A stretch of 64,000 bases of DNA, taken from positions 61,083,120 to 61,147,119 of the forward strand of contig CM043956.1 of the NCBI GenBank assembly GCA_014529385.2. The letters are read 5' to 3'. Below are positions 56,511-64,000 of this stretch, piece by piece. Within the stretch, counting starts at the first letter, position 1. Each line of letters opens with the position of its first letter. The translations under genes and the position numbers were made by a program. The notes beneath the pieces are model-generated. The model searched no databases, had not been told where the DNA came from, and was given only the letters and a program-made list of their open reading frames with translations. Source of the DNA: Adiantum capillus-veneris (Eukaryota > Streptophyta > Polypodiopsida > Polypodiales > Pteridaceae).

Positions 56511-58920
56511 ATGACTAATACATCTTCCATTAGTGATAACCGCAAGTTTCTCTTGAACATTAAGCTAAGCCAGGAATATGCTACTACGCAGAGTGTCTAT
56601 CAAAGATACAACTGCAAATGAAGCACAACAACTTCGCAACGAAGGAAAGAAACACATTGATATATGGATAGATGGGAGCTTGTATCCACCGGATCCTAGC
56701 ACTGGAAGGTATCCATATTTTCACACACCTCATGATTTGATGAGATTTGTTGGTGATGGGGTTGATGGCTTACTAGAATATAGTTCTAGGTTATGTCATT
56801 TACACATTGATCATACACATTACATTCAATATCTCAAAACTGTTTTGTCAAATGCAACAAGAATATTAGAAATTGAAAACCAAATAGCATCTCTAAAACA
56901 AGAAAATCACCAGCTTCGGACTTTAAAAGAAACTCCAATAGGATTAAGAGCACGCGTAAAATGAATGAGAGACGTAGTAAACTTAACAGAAGGTTCTGGA
57001 CAAAGAAAAAAAAGATTAAAGATTACTAGAGAACATGTGACTAGTCTTTTAGGATTTGATTTGTCCAATGTTCAAGAAAGGGTGAGATTTTTGAATGAGG
57101 TAATGAACAAAAGTGATATTCTTAAACTTTTGAAACTTCTTGAAAATCAAACTCAAAAGAAATTGGTATTTCAAAATTTACTGAAAGATATGGGTTTACT
57201 GGTCCAACCTTCTCAAATGCAAGAAGTTTGTGACACAGTGGGGGTGAGTAGAAGGGGTTACAGGGCCATCTCTAAAACTCTGGTTTCAGGTTTTAAAGTA
57301 TTACAAGATTAAAACTTTTGGGTTGCCTAGGCCTCACAATGTTTGAAAAGTTAGGACTCTGTTAAACTAAGAAATACCCGAACATTTTGGAGAGTACTAT
57401 CATATAGAAGGAATGATGCCATATGAAAAACAAAAAAAAAATCTTCTTTTGAGTATAATGTTTTTAATAACATTTGGGTGAGTATAAAAAATGTTCAATC
57501 TGCTATGGTGAGATACTATAATATGCAAGAAGTAGATTGTGAAGGAAAACTTATATTTGTTATGAAATTGGATGAAGCTCAAATTCAAAAATGTCAAAAA
57601 ATGGAAAGAGTATCCATATCCCTTATGAATAGAGCATTGGACTATAGCCAGGGTAAGCTTGATTCCCCATACCACAAAACTCAATCAGAAATGGAGCTTT
57701 GGTGGATCGGAGCAGCTCAAATACCAGTAGAAAATCACGATACATTGAAATAGATGTTTTTGCAGGCCAATATCCCTTATGTTATACAAGACCAAAATGC
57801 AGGTGAAAAACTCTATATAGATGGCATGGGTGACTTTTTTGTAGAATGGCACTTGAGTGCCGACCTAAAAGCTTTAAAGTGCATGCTTGGTGTATGTGGA
57901 GGTGCCAATACCAAGTATCCATATCTATATTGCATGGCAAGCACTGGAACAAAAGGATGGCTTGCAGAACATGAGGTTGGAAAACCACCATTGAGAAATA
58001 GTGTCTGAACGTCATCGACTACCCATCGTCTTCTATGATTTGGGATCCAATTTTAACGATAGATTTAAAAAATGTACATATATGTACAATGCATGCAGAG
58101 ATTAGAATCTTGGACAAATTGCTTCGACTCCATCTTGATTATGCATATTCTATTAATCCAACTAAACTTGTATACGAGTGCATAGAAAAATGCGAGGCTT
58201 TGCTCTCTCAAATGGGTTTTCATGGTGGTCAAGTGCATCTAAAAAAAGATCCTACTCTTTCAAAAGGAACGGGTGATGTTTTGCAAGATGTTTCAATGGG
58301 TGGAGCAAAAGCCAAAAGATTTTTGAGTAACCATGACAACAAACAAGTTGATGCTATGTGGAACTCCTGGAAGGATCTTTGTGTAATAACAATTAATGTC
58401 AGAAGTAGACCAGATGTAGCCAACAAACGCATGGAAGTGTGGAAGAAGCTTGACAATTTTTTGAAAGTTTTGAGACAACAAGTTAGCTCTGCTACTTATG
58501 CAGATGACTTTAAAAAGACAGTAAAGCTTTTAATAACTGCTATTACAGATGCTTGGGGAGCAAAAGACATCACATATTACTTGGTGAGTATTCAATTACT
58601 TTCTAAAGTCTGGATAGTATTTTACATTGCATCCTATTGAGTTCAACTAACTTTTTCTTTATTTTTAGCATATTTTGTACTTGCATGGACCATATTTTGC
58701 AAAACAAGGACCCCTTGCAACATGGAATACTCAAGGAATGGAAAAATCTCACTATCAAGCGAGGACTTCTTTTTTCAAATGTACGAGAAAGGGAGGGGGA
58801 CAAAGAAGGAGCAATGCACTAAAGGAATTATTCAATTGGTTCTATAGGAGGCAATTACAACGGATGAGATCAAACAACCATGCTGCTCAACCACAGATGG
58901 AGATTAATGCTTCACTTTGA
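56511..58920 (+). pseudogene. decayed intron-containing gene, RNase-H-fold transposase-like (unclassified)
   Basis: A probable start at 56511 (MTNTSSISDNRKFLLNIKLS) is followed by a mostly open frame with an N-terminal part (IDIWIDGSLYPPDPSTGRYP, then a short coiled coil EIENQIASLKQENHQLRTLK) and a basic linker (GQRKKRLKITREHV). Further on come HLSADLKALKCMLGVCGGAN with YPYLYC, VHICTMHAEIRILDKLLRLH, and ITYYL joined across an intron to HILYLHGPYFAKQG and WNTQGMEKSHYQARTSF. From memory, this Asp-rich / HxExRxxDxLL / QGxEK order recurs in uncharacterised transposon-like proteins of animals and plants. The intron (58584-58668, GTGAGT...TTTTTAG) is clean. In-frame stops at 56962 and 57751, and frameshifts at about 57305-57480 and 58010, show decay. 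The function is inferred. Confidence 0.6.
58584..58668 (+). other. spliceosomal intron in the plus-strand gene
   Basis: 85 bp, donor TTG|GTGAGTATT, acceptor TTTATTTTTAG|CAT with a T-rich tract. Removing it joins two parts of one conserved motif in phase. Confidence 0.8.
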
Positions 58921-58996
58921 AACTTTGTACCGAATCTTTCTAAAGAGATCCAAATTCAAAAAAGATATTTTGGTGCAAAAAATTGTCAAATTTACA

Positions 58997-60397
58997 TCAG
59001 TTTTTGATTTTTTTCATATCTCTAGGCATGTCACCCCTATATCTCAAAAACTTTCTTCTTTTATAGCCCCCAAGAAGGTTGACATTTGTCTCCTCAACTG
59101 CTGCTGCATAGCTAGAGTAGCAAAGAAAGTATCCTGATCTTGAGGCATTCAATCCTGCAGCATATCCAAATATTCTAAGTGTTGATGCTCTCTCAAGTAG
59201 CATGATCTTATTTGCATGGATTTGAAGGGGAGTGTACCCTAAAAACCGTGACAATATCTTCAGGGCAAACATTGGCAACTCAGGATCTTCAGAATACTGC
59301 ATGTGAAAAGCACAGAAGGTGGCACTATCCAATGTAGGCATGTAGTGCATGAGAGAGGAGGCATCTCTTCTTGAAGAGCCCTCTATTGCTTTCCCTCTCG
59401 AGCCTTTAGCTCTCCCAAGAAAATTGTCTTTGTCAAGGAGTTCAATCTGCAAAACAAGACATAATGAGTAATTAAAACAAACTTGAAAAAAAAGAAAGAT
59501 TTCAGAAGGGAGATCAAGGTGAAAATCTACCTTTTGCAACTCATCTTCGGCAATGACTTTTTCTTGAAGGAGATTGCATGATCCGGTCATCTCTCTTATG
59601 TCAACTTCCTTTCCAATTTTTTTGAGCTTAAAGTCTTTGCCAAAAGATTGGATGCCAAGCTCAACAAGTTTCTTCTCAAAATCCTCACCTTTGAGGGAAG
59701 GTTTCTCCTCTTCCACTCTTCTCATGCATAGGGCAAGTGCATCAGGAGCAGGCAGAAAATTTTTATTGGATGTCTGAAGATCAAGTGCCAAAAACTCCTC
59801 TTTTGACTCTTCTTCTGTGTCAATAAAATCTTTGGCCACCTCAGAAGCTTCAGAAATGGTTGCAATACAGTAGTCCTCCCTCATATTAAGCAGACATTGG
59901 ATATGATGGAGAGGGATATACTCTTTTCCATTGATATAGAAGTAGGTGAGGTTTGGAATAGTAAGGGAAGCTTCAGACGCTTCTACCTCATCTGTTGGCT
60001 CATCAATGACAGTACTAGCTCTAAATTGAGCCACATCAAAATTTGCACTCTCCTGCTCCTCAACTGCAACATCAACTTCCTCCTCTTCTAGAATTTCACT
60101 TTTCTCAAGCTGCAAAACTATGGAAACATTTATATTTGTTACCTCTTCATCTGTATATTTCACTTCATCAGCTTTGCCTTACATGTCAACTTTAAGGAAC
60201 AAAAAGAAAAGAAAGGCAACTTCTTTTGGAACAAGGTTGCAAGGCTTTGAATGTAATTGACAAGAAATGGTAGGTGGACAAAATCTTCCAAACCTCCTTG
60301 TTACTTTGCCTTTCTCAATTGAATTGGTAGTAAATTCGGTTAGATGGCAATAAGTCTTGCCATTGATAGCCGTTTTTCGGCTCTCCGTAATTGCCAT
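58997..60397 (-). pseudogene. unrecognised intron-containing gene, convergent with the preceding one
   Basis: The minus-strand ATG at 60395-60397 opens MAITESRKTAINGKTYCHLT. One in-frame TAA (60179-60181) interrupts the frame, which otherwise runs to a stop at 58997-58999. An 84-bp intron (59447-59530, donor AAG|GTAGAT, acceptor TTTTGCAG|ATT) is bridged in phase between AEDELQK and IELLDKDNFLGRAKGSRG. The N-terminal third is acidic (ILEEEEVDVAVEEQESANFD). A YFYINGKEYIPLHHIQCLL segment follows. The C-terminal part is compact and Leu/Ala-rich (MHYMPTLDSATFCAFHMQYS, then FGYAAGLNASRSGYFLCYSS). I recognise no family. Its stop is 76 bp from the stop of the plus-strand gene, so the two may be partner genes of one DNA transposon. 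Confidence 0.55.
59447..59530 (-). other. spliceosomal intron in the minus-strand gene
   Basis: 84 bp, donor CAAAAG|GTAGATTTT, acceptor TTGTTTTGCAG|ATTGAA. The segment is readable through but gives an out-of-character Phe/Cys/Leu-rich insert, which splicing removes. Confidence 0.75.
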
Positions 60398-62756
60398 AGT
60401 GAGTCAACCCACCCTACCAAAATCATCCAAACACTGTGGCTATCCCTACCATTTCACTGTATATAGGTGTGTGTGAGTTAGGGGACTTTTCCCATATCTT
60501 CTTAAAAACCCTCAATTAGCTAATCACTGGGCTAGTTGAGCCAAAAAATTTAAAAAAATAAAAAATAAAAATTATGAGTATATTATGGCCCATTTGTGTG
60601 TAAATATTTCATTGTATTTAGGGCCTAAATAAAAGGATTTTTCATAATTATTTTGGTATTTATTTAAATAGTTTTACCTATGGTGTGTTATTTATGCTAT
60701 GTACATTGATTCACCATTACCATATTTTTTCTTACCATTTTGCATACTCCTTATTCCATATAAAAATAATTTCATGCAAGCTTCTCTTATTTTTGGTGTA
60801 ACTCCATCCCAACAAAAATCCAAAAAAACTAGTTCTATATTTTTTCACTATTGTGATTTTTTCCTTCCTACGTCTATTCTCTATTACTCTCATAAATTAG
60901 ACCACCAAAAATATTCATCTTTTTATTGTAGACTTATAATGAGAGAGATTTATTTTGACCCCTTTATATTTTTTTCACCTATATTATTTATATTTGACAT
61001 GTACATATTTTTTTAGACCCCTCAATATTTGATTTTCTTAGTTGTACTATTCACTTATATCATGATCTCAACAATATCTTCAATTATAGACCTACCAAAT
61101 AAGTTCAAGGGTATGTGCATGCATGCATGCACTATGGGGGGCTCACTCTTGGAGGATTCAAAAGAATCATCCAAAGAAAGACCTCACAAGGACTTTGTGC
61201 AGTGGAAAAAAACAGTCGGTTTTGCTGATTTTTTAAAGATCACATGCTCCCCGAATTTGAAAAGGTGATACAAACAAAAGTTGTATCTCGTGGGCTAAAA
61301 TTTTACCTCAAATTTTTTCATATTTTTTTGAGCTACGAGCTGTGAGCTATGATTTTATTGGTGGACCCCACTTTGCCCATGCTATGCAGCCACACTCCCT
61401 CTTCCACTTTATCATTTTCCTCTTTCACACACACACTTCTCCACTCATCATCCCCACCTCTCTCACCACTCCTCTCTGCACCCTACTCACCTTCTTCTCA
61501 ACCTTGAAGAATAAGAGAAACCATGGTAAACTCATGTCTCCTACACACACTTCCATTCCAAAATTGACCACCTAGTCTCATTTTTCCTCATCCATATTAC
61601 CCATATCTATCAATAAAAACCACAAGATTCAGCCTCTTCTCTTGAAAGACAGCATCATGGTGATTGATTACTCATGTTCACTTACCTTGGCTCTCAAGGA
61701 AGGTCAAGAGTGGAGAAAAAACGTACCGTCAAAGCTAGTGGACCGTCAACAAGCGTCGAAATTGACCATACTCAAGACACTTGGAGCATCAACATTGTAA
61801 GAAATCCATATTTTCTTACCTATTAAGAGTTTTTTCTTCCTTATTTGTATCCTACTTGGATACTCCTATTTTAAATATCCAATTCCATTTGTAAATCAAT
61901 AAAAATACTAACTCTACTAATTTACTAACACTAACCTACTATGATGAAAAGTCCTATCACCTCCACTTCTCTCCTCTCTCTCTTCTTCATCTATCCCCAC
62001 CAACTTCTTGATAATTCCAAGAAAAAGAAATTAGATAAGTGCTGAAAATCTAACCCAACTATGGTAAGAGGAGTAATCCTAGCCCTCAAAATTGCTATAA
62101 AAGGAGGGTGTAGCTAGCACAAAAGGGGGAGCCATAAGCAAGATCACTATGCTATAGCTTGAGAAGCCAAGCTCAACCTCTCTAGAAGGAGCTCTTGAGT
62201 GGAAGCTCATTGTCTTATGCATATGCATGTGTTGTATTAGGGGTGATTAGCAAGGGAACTCTATGCCATTCTAAGAGAGAGTGATAATTCAATTGAGAGT
62301 AGGAAATCTATCATTTCTCCTACTAGTGTAAGCCCAACATTTGTTGAATCAAGGAGGGTGGATTTGGACTAAGCTTGGATACTTTGTCTCTCTTCCAACG
62401 TGAAGTAATGGACAACAATGATGTGTAAGTGTCTTGGTGTTTTTTTAAGTTCTTGATAGCTTGTCTCTGGGTGTTGTCATCAATTCATCCATAAATTCCA
62501 CATACTGTAAGAGGGCAACAGGGTGGAAAGGACTCCCCTGGCCTTAAGACAGTGATTGGGGTGGCTTTTCTTGTGATGTGTTGTGGTGTAATTTACTCAA
62601 GCTATGTTGAACAAATACTAATCTCACTTTGATTGGTCGTGATAGATTTGCAAGAAGGTGTTAATGCAACAAGCATCCCCTCCCCTTTCTCTCTCTTTCT
62701 TACATATATAATTGTGTTTGCTTGATCACGACCGATACATTTCAAAGTAGCCCGAG

Positions 62757-62758
<2 letters not shown>
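60398..62758. other. intergenic, AT-rich; TATA-like site near 62096
   Basis: No gene supported. At 62096-62102 the sequence TGCTATAAAAGGAGGGTG resembles the TATA region of the copia B LTR and is followed by a transcript-like region. It could be a promoter or part of an LTR, but no partner copy is in the window. Confidence 0.4.

Positions 62759-62827
<69 letters not shown>
62759..62827. repeat. (CT)n microsatellite
   Basis: Uninterrupted CT run of about 69 bp. It lies in the 3' part of a minus-strand frame, where it is read as an Arg-Glu repeat. Confidence 0.97.
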
Positions 62828-62829
<2 letters not shown>

Positions 62830-62830
<1 letters not shown>

Positions 62831-63212
62831 CGCATCCAAAACTAGGTGGTGCCCCAAATTTGTGTAGGGTTAGGTTGCGGGTTTGTGTGTGTGTTTGTTG
62901 TTTTTTCCCACCCCAACCCAATTGAGCAGCACGGGAGCCTAAAAGAGTGCTTAGAGGCCACTCTTCTTGTTGCCCGCCCCGGAACGCCTCACCATCTAAA
63001 ACCAAATACTTGCCTTCAACTACCTCTTCAAACTCTTTGAATTCTTCTGACAAAAAGTCTTTCAAATTGTCTAACAAAACTGCAAGATCAAACAAAGGGT
63101 TGAATATTTCATATGCTTTGGTGTACACTTCCATGTCACCACCATCCATTACAGCAACCAATAGCTTCTCACTTGGACTCTCCTCCAAAATCTCCTCCCG
63201 ACCTTCGTTCAT
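62830..63212 (-). CDS. hypothetical acidic protein, partial or truncated
   Basis: The minus-strand ATG at 63210-63212 (context ACCATGAAC) opens MNEGREEILEESPSEKLLVA, then DGGDMEVYTKAYEIFNPLFD, LAVLLDNLKDFLSEEFKEFE and EVVEGKYLVLDGEAF. This is about 90 residues of convincing, acidic, helix-prone composition. After GEAFRGG the composition changes and the frame runs into a GA repeat, so the true 3' end or a splice site is probably near 62970. No family is recognised. Confidence 0.35.
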
Positions 63213-63654
63213 GGTAGAGAAAAAATCAAACCGGTGAAGCTACCTAGGTCGACAAGTATGCGCCAACGTGATATATAGAGCGATAAGGGGGGAGGGTTAC
63301 ACGATGAGCAAAGCGCTCCGGGCACAGGGTGAAGGTGTCTAAGATCCTCATTAGCACGCCCAAACGAAGCGATAGGGGAGGGTTCCAAGATGTGCAACCT
63401 GCTTCGGTCGCGTCGTGCGGGAGCTGCCTAGTGGATCTACGTAGAAGCCCGAACCACGCGATAGAGGCCCCACTCAGGGTTTGCAAACAGGTACCGTCGC
63501 GTCCTGTGAGACGAAGGGACCAAAGCAACGCGTAGCACTAGTGGAGGGAAGTAAAATAAAGGCAATTTCTCGCATCGTGCTGGACAAGTAAAAGTATAAC
63601 ACCAATTAAAATCGAGATCAAGCTTTATATAAGGTGCAAAAAATTACCGTTATG
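63213..63654. other. GC-richer flank with imperfect repeats
   Basis: No gene supported. The words GCGATAAGGGG with GAGGGTTAC and GCGATAGGGGAGGGTTCC recur about 85 bp apart (63281 and 63369). CpG-rich compared with the rest of the window. Confidence 0.4.
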
Positions 63655-63744
63655 GACACGTGTCAGCCATGCAGACGTGCCACATGGCATGCTTCCAACG
63701 GTCATCGTACGGACGGTCTGCTGTATATAAAGCTCTCTCACGTG
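63655..63744 (+). promoter_or_regulatory. promoter-like region: G-boxes and TATA box
   Basis: A perfect 10-bp palindrome GACACGTGTC (63655-63664) contains the CACGTG G-box core. TATATAAAG lies at 63724-63732 and a second CACGTG at 63739-63744. A C/T-rich leader follows. Spacing and order fit a plant core promoter pointing right. In known plant promoters such G-boxes bind bZIP or bHLH factors. Confidence 0.5.
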
Positions 63745-63913
63745 CTCATTTTTTACCTTCTCCCAAACCACACATTCGCATCGTGTTGTACCTCCTAAAC
63801 GACCCGCACATCCCCTTTGTGCAAGTCTTATCTCTTTCTTCCATCGACCCGCGCTACCCATCCTCGCCCAATTCTTTGCACTTCCGGATTGTTTCTTATT
63901 CATATCCCGTACG

Positions 63914-64000
63914 ATGCGATACGAACAAGTGCTAGACAATGGGTGGCCAAGCTATCCCGTCGTGCGGTTGTCCTTCCCGATTCATTGCCAAGATCAACAG
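63914..64000 (+). CDS. possible start of a gene running off the right edge
   Basis: About 185 bp downstream of the TATA box, an ATG opens MRYEQVLDNGWPSYPVVRLS and stays open to the last base. It is too short to recognise; an upstream start or a non-coding leader is equally possible. Confidence 0.3.
   Translation, partial: MRYEQVLDNGWPSYPVVRLSFPIHCQDQQ

Noticed and set aside
60119-60151. Possible second intron in the minus-strand gene (GTAACAAAT...TTTTGCAG, 33 bp)
   Set aside because: Well below the usual minimum plant intron length, and the frame is open across it, so splicing is not needed.
60424-60445. CACAGTG heptamer (minus strand) near the right side of the convergent gene pair, like a Transib/RAG terminus
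   Set aside because: A 7-mer is expected by chance in this much sequence, and no matching heptamer was found at a plausible left end.

Overview
The window is nuclear DNA from a land plant, most likely a flowering plant with a large, repeat-rich genome. It holds one clearly intact host gene, a PORR-domain organelle RNA-splicing factor. The rest is retrotransposons in several states of decay, a MULE-type MITE, hairpin-forming fold-back elements, a long complex tandem-repeat array, many long GA/TC and CA microsatellites, and homopolymer C/G runs. Nothing looks prokaryotic or organellar. I cannot name the species.

Layout. 1-4656: the 5' part of a minus-strand Ty3/gypsy element (5' LTR, PBS, gag, protease, RT, part of RNase H) running off the left edge. 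6304-7340: a minus-strand Ty1/copia RT/RNase H relic. 7785-8743: microsatellites. 8775-9271: a MITE with roughly 80-bp inverted termini and a 9-bp target duplication, about 100 bp upstream of the PORR gene (9375-10832). 12049-13678: three copies of a palindromic fold-back element, one inverted, bracketing 840 bp of unrelated sequence. 14536-14815: a gypsy gag scrap. 15015-25087: a copia element with both LTRs, PBS and PPT. It contains a 4-kb non-autonomous LTR element (17712-21682, TSD GATTG) and a gypsy LTR-like insertion (23087 to about 24650). 29704-35258: a much younger copia element with near-identical LTRs and a complete RT/RNase H frame. 35371-41003: decayed coding remnants (a coiled-coil ORF, a LINE zf-RVT fragment) between two copies of a C-rich repeat. 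42280-54620: an AT-rich nested tandem array (about 0.5-kb units inside a 2.46-kb higher-order unit), split at 47938-52965 by a 3'-truncated minus-strand copia element plus a GTCGCTAT-rich palindromic patch. 56511-60397: two convergent, intron-containing, decayed genes; the plus-strand one resembles an RNase-H-fold transposase-like family. 62830-63212: an unrecognised minus-strand ORF. 63655-64000: a G-box/TATA promoter-like region leading into a possible partial gene.

How it fits together. Apart from the PORR gene, and possibly the genes at the right edge, the window records nested insertion and decay. Retroelement frames are broken mainly by single-base stops, often of the CAG-to-TAG and TGG-to-TGA/TAG kind, as expected for methylated, silenced copies. 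The strongest candidates for something undescribed are the convergent gene pair at 56.5-60.4 kb, the triple fold-back cluster at 12.0-13.7 kb, and the 2.46-kb higher-order array.
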